A stretch of 64,000 bases of DNA from contig NZ_VUJW01000011.1 of the NCBI RefSeq assembly GCF_008373765.1, positions 124,001 to 188,000 of the forward strand. Reading direction: 5' to 3'. The notes below the pieces were generated by a model. It saw only the letters and a list, made by a program, of their open reading frames with translations. It was not told where the DNA came from and searched no databases. Below, one piece after another: positions 17,518 through 25,236 of the stretch; the stretch's first letter is position 1; each line of letters begins with the position of its first letter. The stretch is from Nocardioides antri. Its GTDB lineage: Bacteria; Actinomycetota; Actinomycetes; Propionibacteriales; Nocardioidaceae. Position numbers and translations under genes: made by a program.

Positions 17518-19380
17518 TCAGCCGACCGCCTGCTCGGCCTCGTCGATCAGGTCCTTGACCACGTCGATCGCGCGGATCCGGCCACTCGTGACGGGCGAGC
17601 CGCTGGGGTCGAACTGGAGCGCGGTCGGGAGGCCGATGAGGAGGCCGTCGTTGTCGACGGCCATCCCGCCGGAGTTGCCGGGCGCGATCCGGGCCTCGGT
17701 GTCGAACTCAGAGCGCGGGCCCAGGTCGGGGTTGCTGAGCACGGTCGAGATGACGCCGGTGGTCACGGTGATCGAGTCGCCGGGCCCGGCGACGGCAGGG
17801 AACCCCAGGACGGTGACGTCGTCGCCCGCGCGGACGTCACCGGAGTCCCCGACCGGGACGGCCGGGAGCGACAGGTCGCCGTCGAGCGAGGACCCGTCGG
17901 CCTTCGCGTAGATCTGGAGGACCGCCGCGTCGAGGTAGCCGTCGGCGGCGACGACGCGCGCGCGGTACTCCGGCGGCGAGGTCGTGTCGGTAGCGCCGTC
18001 CGTGGTGGAGATCAGCAGGAACTCCGGGTCGGCGATCGCCGCCTCCGGGCCGTAGGTCTCGACGATGCCCGGCGACTCGGGCGCGGCGACATGGGCGTTG
18101 GTGAGGATCAACCCGTCGGAGCGGATGATCGAGCCCGATCCGCCGTAGGCGAGCTCCTCGTCCGGGTCATCGAGGTAGTGGCTCTCGCCGAGCACCTGAA
18201 CCGTCGCCGCCTTGGCGGCGTCGAGCTCGGGCTCGGTGAGCTCGTCGGGCGTCGCGCCGGAGTCCCCCGTCTCGGACGGGGTGGTCGTCGCGGTGGCGCT
18301 GGGCGCTCCGCCGGAGCTGGGCTGGTCGTCGTCGCGGCTCAGCAGCACTGCCGTCGCGGCGATGCCCACGATGAGGAGGAGGACCCCGGCAGCGGTGCCC
18401 GCGAGCAGCAGGATCCGGGTCAGCCGGCGGCGTGCGATCCGCCTCTCCTCCTCCACGGCCGAGAGGATCGGGACCAGGGTCACCTCCGGCCCGGCGACCG
18501 GGTGGCCGAGGCGCAGCACGGTGCGCTCGTCGAAGTGCTTCGTCGTGACCCGACGGCCGTTGAGGAAGGTGCCCTCGTTGGACTCGTTCGCGTAGGTCCA
18601 GCCGCCCGGCGTCGCGGTGACCCTGCCGTGCAGGCGGGACGCCGAGGGGTCCTTGAGCACGACCGTGCAGTCGGGCAGCCGGCCGATCGTGATCTGGGCG
18701 GGGTGACGGAACCGGTGCTCCTGTCCCTCCGCGACGAGGAGCAGGTCGGGACCGGACCGGACCGGAGGCGGGCCGCCGGCGGCGGTCGGCACCGAGGGCT
18801 GTGCCGCCAGCACCTGGGTCTGGTCGAGGCCGGGCGGGACCACCGGAGGTGGGGGCGGCGTGGAGGGGCGGGCGACCTGGGTGCCGGACGGCCCGGCGCC
18901 GGCGGCGGCCGGGTCCGGGACCTCCACCCGCCGCTCGGCAGGCGGGGCGAAGCGCGACTGCGCGACCGGCCGCTCACCCGGGGGCGGCGGCATCGTCGGC
19001 TCCTCGAAGGACTCCGCCGGCGCGGGCGGCGGGGGCGGCGGTGGCGGCGCGGGAGCACTCGCCGCCTGCTGGCCGGCCGGCGCCTGGGCCTCCGGGGTGA
19101 TCGTGAGCTCCGCCCCGGGCGCGACCGGGCCGCACCGGATCCGGGTAGGGCCGGTGATCGGGTGCTCGCGGACCCGCACTCCGTCGACGAAGGTCCCGAA
19201 CTGGCTGCCGGTGTCGACCAGCACCCAGGTGCCGCCGACCGGGCGGAGCTCGGCGTGCTGCCGGGAGACGGAGCCGGCGGTGAGGACGACCTCGGCCTCG
19301 ATCGCCCGACCGATCCGGATCACGGAGCTCCCCTCGAGGCGGAGGACCCGACCGTCCACCTCGACCACCAGCGGTGACAT
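17518..19380 (-). CDS. Tandem-FHA transmembrane trypsin-like serine protease
   Basis: The 620-residue protein starts at ATG 19380. FHA domain 1 is about 1-95 (RIGRAIEAEVVL, GSVSRQHAEL, GSQFGTFVDGVRV). A Pro/Ala-rich linker covers about 100-205. FHA domain 2 is about 211-305 (ITIGRLPDCTVVL, SRLHGRV, NEGTFLNGRRV). A positively flanked helix at about 321-348 spans the membrane. The external C-terminal domain (about 385-620) is a trypsin/HtrA-type protease without PDZ, with His430 (TNAHVA), Asp484 (YLDAAVLQI) and Ser570 (IAPGNSGGM). Cytoplasmic phosphothreonine binding may thus control a protease on the outside. It lies ten bases after the atypical kinase stop on the same strand, so kinase and protease are co-transcribed. 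Confidence 0.9.
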   Translation of the reverse strand: MSPLVVEVDGRVLRLEGSSVIRIGRAIEAEVVLTAGSVSRQHAELRPVGGTWVLVDTGSQFGTFVDGVRVREHPITGPTRIRCGPVAPGAELTITPEAQAPAGQQAASAPAPPPPPPPPAPAESFEEPTMPPPPGERPVAQSRFAPPAERRVEVPDPAAAGAGPSGTQVARPSTPPPPPVVPPGLDQTQVLAAQPSVPTAAGGPPPVRSGPDLLLVAEGQEHRFRHPAQITIGRLPDCTVVLKDPSASRLHGRVTATPGGWTYANESNEGTFLNGRRVTTKHFDERTVLRLGHPVAGPEVTLVPILSAVEEERRIARRRLTRILLLAGTAAGVLLLIVGIAATAVLLSRDDDQPSSGGAPSATATTTPSETGDSGATPDELTEPELDAAKAATVQVLGESHYLDDPDEELAYGGSGSIIRSDGLILTNAHVAAPESPGIVETYGPEAAIADPEFLLISTTDGATDTTSPPEYRARVVAADGYLDAAVLQIYAKADGSSLDGDLSLPAVPVGDSGDVRAGDDVTVLGFPAVAGPGDSITVTTGVISTVLSNPDLGPRSEFDTEARIAPGNSGGMAVDNDGLLIGLPTALQFDPSGSPVTSGRIRAIDVVKDLIDEAEQAVG

Positions 19381-19390
19381 GCCCACCAGC

Positions 19391-20719
19391 CTAGGCAGAG
19401 GCGGCCGGGGTGGCCGAGGCCGGTCGCCGCACCTGGACGGTGGCGTTCCGGATCTGGATCCGAGCTCCAGCGACGAGCTCGATGGTCCGGTCGGGGTCGA
19501 GCACGAAGCTCTGCCCGCCGGGGTAGGCGACCGGCCAGGCGAAGTCGGAGGCGTTGTGCAGGCCCCACCGCTCCGGGGCCTGGGGGTGCTGCCGGAGGTC
19601 GCCGAGGACGACCGGGTGGTCGACGCCGGACGCGAGGTGGTCGGACCTGATCGCGGCCTGCGGGCCGACCGCGACCGTACGGCGACCGACCTGGAGCAGG
19701 TACGGCGGCCGCACCGTCGTACCGTCCTGCCAGCACACCGGGTCCGGCTCGCCACTGCTCCAGAAGTTGGTGGTGCCGCAGGTCGGGCACGCGAGGAGAC
19801 CGTCGCGGAGCCGGTCCATCGCCTTGATCCACTGGCCCTCGGTGACCCGCGCCCCCGGCCGCTCGATGCCGTCGACGAACGCCTGCACGAAGAGGTCGCG
19901 CAGGAACTGCGGGTAGATCCGCCAGTACTGCTGGACGATGTCGGCCGGCCGGTTGCTCTCGTCGGTCGGGTGCATGCAGAACAGCGGATCGGTGCCGAAG
20001 TGGGTCATCAGCCAGTGCGCGTCCCGCACGCCGGCGTCGGTGCGCTTGCCCTCGAGCGGGTGGCCGAGGAAGAGCGCGTAGAACAGGAGCACTGCCAGGG
20101 AGTGCCGGTCGGTGTCGGTGTTGGGCAGGGTGCGGTAGGTCGTGTCGCGCACGACCTCCGGCGCCATGAAGTACGGCGTCCCGAGCACCCGTCCCGTGCC
20201 GTTGTCGATGCCGACGTTGTCGTTGTCGCAGATCAGGACGTCGCCGCCGGCCGGATCGAAGAAGACGTTGCCGAAGGAGATGTCGCGGTAGCACAGCCCG
20301 CGGGCGTGCAGGCGAAGGAAGCTGTAGCTCAGCTGACGGCAGAGCTCGATGATCGAGGAGAACGAGACGTCGAGCGGGTTGCCGTCGCGGTCGGCGTTGA
20401 GCAGGAGGTAGCTGAGCTCGAGGAACCGGGGGTCCCGCAGGTGCATGACGTAGCCGAAGCTCGGCTGGCTGTGCACCCGCGCCATGCTCAACGGCCACAG
20501 GAACCGTCGGTGCGGAGAACCGATCTCGACGAGCTGCTGCATCTCCTGGTACTGCTCGGTCGTGGCGCTCTCGGGCTTGTACCACTTCAGCGCGAGCGGC
20601 TCACCGGTGTCGCGGCGTACCTCGAAGACGTAGCCCTGGCCACCCTGGCCCAGGAGCGAGGTGACACGGGCCCGGCCCAGTGGGCCGAGGTCAACCTCGA
20701 CGCCCTCTGCCAGCACCAT
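19391..20719 (-). CDS. Atypical Ser/Thr kinase with zinc-ribbon and FHA-like tail
   Basis: The 442-residue protein starts at ATG 20719. The kinase domain is about 15-305: glycine loop LGQGGQGYVF (24-32), Lys45 in ALKWYKP, catalytic loop YRDISFGNVFF with Asp146 and Asn151, CDNDN with Asp165 replacing DFG, and TPYFMAPE. HRD is YRD and no Lys follows the Asp, as in the kinases of TerY-P-type gene triads. A CPTCG...CW metal-binding-like stretch follows at 311-330. A beta-rich FHA-like domain at about 335-430 lacks the usual Arg/Ser/His set, so it may be degenerate. No membrane helix is seen. It is divergent from the vWA gene. Confidence 0.85.
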   Translation of the reverse strand: MVLAEGVEVDLGPLGRARVTSLLGQGGQGYVFEVRRDTGEPLALKWYKPESATTEQYQEMQQLVEIGSPHRRFLWPLSMARVHSQPSFGYVMHLRDPRFLELSYLLLNADRDGNPLDVSFSSIIELCRQLSYSFLRLHARGLCYRDISFGNVFFDPAGGDVLICDNDNVGIDNGTGRVLGTPYFMAPEVVRDTTYRTLPNTDTDRHSLAVLLFYALFLGHPLEGKRTDAGVRDAHWLMTHFGTDPLFCMHPTDESNRPADIVQQYWRIYPQFLRDLFVQAFVDGIERPGARVTEGQWIKAMDRLRDGLLACPTCGTTNFWSSGEPDPVCWQDGTTVRPPYLLQVGRRTVAVGPQAAIRSDHLASGVDHPVVLGDLRQHPQAPERWGLHNASDFAWPVAYPGGQSFVLDPDRTIELVAGARIQIRNATVQVRRPASATPAASA

Positions 20720-20763
20720 GGGTGTTGCCGACCTCCGTGCCTCGCGTTCCCCGCCGGGAACCG

Positions 20764-20780
20764 TTGTCAGTGTGTGACAA
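20764..20780. promoter_or_regulatory. Inverted repeat in the kinase/vWA divergent promoter
   Basis: TTGTCA-GTGTG-TGACAA is a perfect inverted repeat in the centre of the 113-base gap between the kinase and vWA genes, followed by the AT-rich TATAGC at 20783. It is the only AT-rich patch here and probably holds an operator or overlapping promoters for both directions. The distance from TTGTCA to TATAGC is 13 bases, too short for a standard sigma-A pair. Confidence 0.45.
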
Positions 20781-20832
20781 TCTATAGCCTGATCAACGAC
20801 GGCGGCGTCCAAACCCGGCAACAGGAGACGGC

Positions 20833-21531
20833 ATGAGTGACCGCTTGGGCGGCGCTTTGGCGCGGAAGCCCCTCCACTTCATCTTCGTCCTGGACGTCTC
20901 CGGGTCGATGATGCGTGGCGGCCGCATCCAGGCGCTGAACAACGCGATCTCCGAGGTCCTGCCGCACCTCAAGGACGAGGCCCGCGCCAACCCGCACGCC
21001 GAGATGCTGATCCGGGTCCTGGCGTTCGCCAACGAGCCGCGCTGGGTGATCGAGGAGCCGACGCCGGTGGACCAGATCCACTGGGAGCGGCTCGAGGCCG
21101 TGCCGCGCGGGTTCACCGAGCTCGGCAGTGCCCTCCTCACGCTGACCGACGCGCTCGCCCACCTCGACGAGAGCTCCAGCGCCTACCCGCCCGCGATCAT
21201 CCTGGTGTCCGACGGCCGCCCCACCCAGAGCAGCGGCACGACGTTCGCCGAGGGCCTCCAGGCCCTCCTCAACAACCGCTGGGGCGCCACGGCCGTCCGG
21301 CTCGCGCTGGGCGTCGGCCGCGACGCCGACATGCACTCGCTGCGCCGGTTCATCGGCGACGAGGACGTGCCCCTGCTGCGCGCGGACAACCCCGAGCAGC
21401 TGGTGGAGTACATCGTCTGGGCCTCCAAGGCCGCCAGCAAGGTCGCCTCGCGACCGGTTGTCGGCGGTGGGGGTCTCACGGCTGCGCCGCCGAGCCCGAT
21501 CGGCGACCCGATCTGGAGCACCCTCGGGTGA
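20833..21531 (+). CDS. TerY-like vWA domain protein
   Basis: The 232-residue cytoplasmic vWA protein starts at ATG 20833, with AGGAGA at good spacing. The MIDAS metal site is intact: DVSGSM (21-26), the Thr in GFTELGSAL and the Asp in LVSDGRPTQ. It is almost only the vWA domain plus a short Pro/Gly tail. TerY-type vWA proteins are known to occur with a PP2C phosphatase and a kinase as a phospho-signalling triad in stress and conflict systems; here both partners are adjacent. It overlaps the PP2C gene by four bases (GTGA), so the two are translated together. Confidence 0.92.
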   Translation: MSDRLGGALARKPLHFIFVLDVSGSMMRGGRIQALNNAISEVLPHLKDEARANPHAEMLIRVLAFANEPRWVIEEPTPVDQIHWERLEAVPRGFTELGSALLTLTDALAHLDESSSAYPPAIILVSDGRPTQSSGTTFAEGLQALLNNRWGATAVRLALGVGRDADMHSLRRFIGDEDVPLLRADNPEQLVEYIVWASKAASKVASRPVVGGGGLTAAPPSPIGDPIWSTLG

Positions 21532-22430
21532 GCCTCGAGCAGCATCCCCGGGTCTGGACCGTCCTCTCCGCCTCCCGGATCGGCTCGGTGCACGTGCGTG
21601 ACGACCTTCCGCTGCAGGACGCCGTGCTGACCTGGTCCGACGGCTCCCAGGCGGTGGCGGCCGTCGCGGACGGCCACGGCCACAAGGCCCACTTCCGCAG
21701 CGACATCGGCTCCGGGCTCGCCGTGGTGAGCGCGGTCGAGGAGCTGCGCCGGGTGGTCGGCACGCTGAGCGACCCGGAGGAGGCCGGCGACACCGTGACC
21801 ACGGCGGCGGCGGCCATCGTCGACAGCTGGGTCACCAAGGTCCGCCACCACATCGAGGCCAACCCCTACGACGTCCACGACGAGCGGGAGGCCGCCGCCG
21901 TCCACGACCCGCTCCGCCCCTACGGCACGACGCTGCTCGCGGCGGCGGTCTCCGGCGACCTGCTCGTCGTCCTGCAGATCGGCGACGGCGACGCGGTGCT
22001 CGTGTCCGACCAGGGCGAGGCGATGCGCCCCCTGCCCGAGGACCCCGACCTGGACGGCCTCCACACCAGCTCGCTGTGCGAGCCGCAGCCCCTGCGCGCG
22101 CTCCGGACCGCCGTGATCGACACCCGGGTCGAGGACGTCGCCCTGGCGTTCCTGTGCACCGACGGGTTCGGCACCTCCCGCGTCGACGCCGAGGGGTGGT
22201 GGCGGCAGACCGGCGAGCAGCTCGTCGAGTTCGGCCGGAACCGCGGCCTCGAGTGGATGCGCGAGCAGCTGCCGCAGTGGCTCGAGGAGCCCGCCCAGAT
22301 CGGCGGCGACGACACCTCGATGGTGATCATCGCGCGCAGCGACCTCGGTGCCGGCGCCCACGAGCGCCCGTTCGACCCGGACCGGACCGACGAGGTGCCG
22401 ACGCTCGCCGACACCCTCGACCGGCCCTAG
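21528..22430 (+). CDS. PP2C-type Ser/Thr phosphatase
   Basis: The 300-residue phosphatase starts at GTG 21528, inside the vWA stop (GTGA). The metal-binding motifs of the family are present: ADGHGHKAHF at about 48-57, GDGDAVLV at about 137-144, LCTDGFGTSR and GGDDTSMVII near 260-270. There is no membrane helix or sensor domain. It should reverse phosphorylation made by the neighbouring kinases, with the vWA protein possibly presenting targets. It converges on the proline-rich membrane protein gene with an 89-base gap in which nothing was recognised. Confidence 0.92.
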   Translation: MSLEQHPRVWTVLSASRIGSVHVRDDLPLQDAVLTWSDGSQAVAAVADGHGHKAHFRSDIGSGLAVVSAVEELRRVVGTLSDPEEAGDTVTTAAAAIVDSWVTKVRHHIEANPYDVHDEREAAAVHDPLRPYGTTLLAAAVSGDLLVVLQIGDGDAVLVSDQGEAMRPLPEDPDLDGLHTSSLCEPQPLRALRTAVIDTRVEDVALAFLCTDGFGTSRVDAEGWWRQTGEQLVEFGRNRGLEWMREQLPQWLEEPAQIGGDDTSMVIIARSDLGAGAHERPFDPDRTDEVPTLADTLDRP

Positions 22431-22519
22431 CCAGCGCCCCGTCACAAGCCGCCGAACGACCTGTCGCTTCGCTCACCTCGACTGCGTGCCCGGCATCGTC
22501 CGCGACACGCTCACGCAGA

Positions 22520-24121
22520 TCAGGGGAAGATCACGTTGTAGAGCTTGACGGGGTCGCCCTGGCCCTTGTCGTACATCTGCAGGTAGCAGCGGCAGTCCAG
22601 GTCGTCGATGTAGAGGACGCCGTAGTTCTCGCCGCCGTCCTGCTCCTCGATGTAGCCGTAGATCTTGCCCTGCTCGGGCTCGTCCTCGTCCTGCTCACCG
22701 TTGCCGTTGTCGTCGTTGTACCAGTAGTCGACGACGAGGTCCTCGTCCTGCTCCGTGAGGGTCTTGGCGTTGGCCCGGTAGCGCCGGAGGTCGTTGACCT
22801 TGGCGAACTTCCCGACCCAGGTGCGGCGGCCGGACCGGCGGCACTCGCTCTCCTCGGTCTCGCCGTCGACCTCGGTGGGGATCCGGTTGCAGTTGGTGAT
22901 GCCGAAGAGCTCATTGAAGTCGGTCACCGCGATGTCGGTCGCGCCGTCGGGCGGCGTCACCGTCGCCGACACCGCCTGGAAGGCGGGGTCGAGCTGGTCG
23001 GCCGTGACGCCGGCCGAGCCGGTGAGCTCGGCCGACTGCACCCCCGCCTGGCTGTCCCAGTAGAGGATCGGCGGCGCCGCGCTCTCCTCGTCCGCGGTGG
23101 TCGGGTCGAACCGGTAGTAGGCACCGGACTCGACGTCGGACACGATCGTGCCCTCGGCGTAGTTGAGCCGGCGCTGCCGCGCGGCCTTCAGCTCGGCGAT
23201 GGAGGTGTAGGTCGTCAGCACGAGCTTGCCGTTCGGGAAGGTGCACTCGATCCTCTCGTCCTGACCGGACTGCGGGTCGGCCGCGACGCACTCGTCCATG
23301 CCCGACGTGACCATGGCCGCCAGGCTGGTGTAGCGCTCGTTGATCGCCTCGAAGCTGACGTCCGGGCCCTCCGGGGTGTCGCTGGTCTTGGCCTTGTCGG
23401 GCTCGTCGGTGTCGTCGCCGTCACCGAGCTGGGTGAGGGCGAAGATGCCGCCACCGAGAACCAGGGCCAGCACCACCGCGCCGATCAGGATGTACGGCCA
23501 GACCTTGCGCTTCTTCTTCGGCGCCGTGTGGCCGTAACCGCCGTACGACGGGGGCGGGGCGGCGTACGACCCGCCGGCGATCGGGGCGGGAGCCGAGCCG
23601 GGGACGCCCGGGGTCGGGCCGGAGCTGGGCCACACCGGCGAGGTCGGCGGCGGCTGGCTCGCGATCGGGTGGGGCGGCGACGAGATCGGCGGGGTCGGTG
23701 AGCTCGCCGGGGTGCCGGTCGGCGGGAACACGGTCGGCGGGCCGGCGGGCGGCGGCAGCGGGGCGGAGGCGTGCTGCGTGCGGTACCTGCGGACCTGGGC
23801 GTCGGAGACCTTGCCGCTGGCGTAGCCGAGGACCGCGAGCGCCCACTTCGCGCCGCCGACGTCGGCACTGCCCCGGTCGCGGGCGAGCCGGCTGCCGGCC
23901 TCGCTGACCGCACGGTCGGCGTCCGCGCCGCTCTCGAGCATGCTCATCATGGCCTGGTAGGCACCGAGGCGGACCGCGTCCACGAGGAGGTTGATGTCGC
24001 CCGTCGAGGCGCTGTCCTCGTCGAGGTAGTCGTCGAGTGCACCTCGGAAGCTGTCGGCGTCGTTGAACAGCTCCCGGCCCTGGCTCCGCCCCAAGGCGTA
24101 CAGGCTCTCGTGCAGTTCCAT
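22520..24121 (-). CDS. Proline-rich single-pass membrane protein of the phospho-island
   Basis: The 533-residue protein starts at ATG 24121. Residues 1-120 form a cytoplasmic helical domain with no recognised family. Residues about 120-200 are Pro/Ser/Thr-rich, a plausible phosphorylation region for the adjacent kinase. After KKKRK a membrane helix (VWPYILIGAVVLALVLGGGIFAL, about 205-228) leads to a long acidic exported domain with Cys in MDECVA, RIECTFPNGK, ITNCN and DCRCYLQ. The C-terminal part resembles a secreted sensor domain, but I cannot name it. It is 88 bases downstream of the second kinase on the same strand, so it is a likely substrate or partner. Confidence 0.75.
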   Translation of the reverse strand: MELHESLYALGRSQGRELFNDADSFRGALDDYLDEDSASTGDINLLVDAVRLGAYQAMMSMLESGADADRAVSEAGSRLARDRGSADVGGAKWALAVLGYASGKVSDAQVRRYRTQHASAPLPPPAGPPTVFPPTGTPASSPTPPISSPPHPIASQPPPTSPVWPSSGPTPGVPGSAPAPIAGGSYAAPPPSYGGYGHTAPKKKRKVWPYILIGAVVLALVLGGGIFALTQLGDGDDTDEPDKAKTSDTPEGPDVSFEAINERYTSLAAMVTSGMDECVAADPQSGQDERIECTFPNGKLVLTTYTSIAELKAARQRRLNYAEGTIVSDVESGAYYRFDPTTADEESAAPPILYWDSQAGVQSAELTGSAGVTADQLDPAFQAVSATVTPPDGATDIAVTDFNELFGITNCNRIPTEVDGETEESECRRSGRRTWVGKFAKVNDLRRYRANAKTLTEQDEDLVVDYWYNDDNGNGEQDEDEPEQGKIYGYIEEQDGGENYGVLYIDDLDCRCYLQMYDKGQGDPVKLYNVIFP

Positions 24122-24209
24122 GAATCTCCCTCGGTGGTGACGTCGCCGGGCGGCAGGGGAATCCTACGATCGCGGCGGGCCGCGCGTGGTCAGTCCTCCG
24201 CTTTGGGTG

Positions 24210-25022
24210 TCAGACGCTGGCGCCGAGCCCGGAGGCGATGCCGGAAGCGCGCTCGGCGACCTCGTGGGCGGTCCGCGGCCGGGCGGTCACGTCGGTGGCG
24301 AGACAGGCGCCGATCAGCTCCGCGGCGTCCGGCGGCAGGTCCGTCGCCAGCGTCGGCTGCGAGGCCAGGATGGACCGGACCAGGAGCAGCGGCTCGGTGC
24401 TGCGCAGGTCGCCGTACACCCCGCGCCCGGTGAGCGCGTAGTGGAGGCAGGCACCGAGCGACCAGATGTCGCTGGCGCGCGACGCCGCGGCGCCGAGCAT
24501 GATCGAGGGGTCGGTGAACTCGAGCCCGATCTGACCGAGGCCGGTCATCACCATGCCGGGAGACAGCAGCTGCGAGAGCCCGAGGTCGGACAGCCGGCCG
24601 CCGTCCTCGGCGATCAGGATGTTGGCGGGCTTGATGTCCCGGTGCGCGATCCCGCGCTCGTGGAGCGCATGGGCGGCGAACGCGGCGTCGCGTACGGCGG
24701 CGACCGCGCGTCCCGGGTCGAGGGCGACGTTGGGCTGCTCCAGCGAGCCGAGCGGGAGGTACTCCATCGCGTAGTAGAACGCCCCGCCGTGGCGGCCGGC
24801 GTCGTAGACGGCGACGAGCCGGTCGGAGTCGGCGACGCTGAAGTGCTTCAGCTCGCGCGTCGCCCGTCGGAAGGCGTCGTCGGACGTCGGCCCGGCGATC
24901 ACCTTGACGACGACCTGGTCGGCGGCGATGCCCAGGCGCGCCGGTGCGTTCGCCAGGTAGTTCGTGCCGTAGTTCGACTCCCCCAGCGGCCGGATGAACT
25001 CATAGTCCGCGATGCCTTGCAC
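24210..25022 (-). CDS. Soluble Ser/Thr protein kinase (minimal)
   Basis: The 270-residue protein is nearly all kinase domain: Lys40 in VVVKV, Glu57 in the C-helix, the catalytic loop HRDIKPANIL (127-136) with Asp129, and DLG (146-148) in place of DFG. There is no transmembrane helix, PASTA or other sensor domain, unlike housekeeping actinobacterial PknB kinases. The activation segment (MTGLGQIGLEFTDPSIM) lacks a clear APE. It precedes the proline-rich membrane protein on the same strand and is divergent from the flavoprotein-like gene. Autophosphorylation and substrates are unknown. Confidence 0.9.
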   Translation of the reverse strand: MQGIADYEFIRPLGESNYGTNYLANAPARLGIAADQVVVKVIAGPTSDDAFRRATRELKHFSVADSDRLVAVYDAGRHGGAFYYAMEYLPLGSLEQPNVALDPGRAVAAVRDAAFAAHALHERGIAHRDIKPANILIAEDGGRLSDLGLSQLLSPGMVMTGLGQIGLEFTDPSIMLGAAASRASDIWSLGACLHYALTGRGVYGDLRSTEPLLLVRSILASQPTLATDLPPDAAELIGACLATDVTARPRTAHEVAERASGIASGLGASV

Positions 25023-25236
25023 GCGATCCTCCGATGGTCGTGGTCCTGGTCAACAGCATGGCATGTGCCACGGATCCGGCCCATCAAAACGGCAGCCTCC
25101 GTCCCCGAATCATCCTCGCGAACACATTTCGCGGTGAACCTGACGCGGTTGACGATTCGGACGCGCAGCGACGGGTAGCCGGTGTAGCGTTCCGGACGCA
25201 CCTGGGGCGGAACCTTCCCACGACGAAGGAGGCACG

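Noticed and set aside
20764-20788. TTGTCA and TATAGC as a normal -35/-10 pair for the vWA gene
   Set aside because: The spacer is 13 bases, too short; the inverted repeat reading is more likely.
25149-25190. TTGACG with TAGCGT as a promoter for the flavoprotein-like gene
   Set aside because: The spacing is about 30 bases, so the pair does not fit a promoter; no clear alternative was seen in the 214-base gap.
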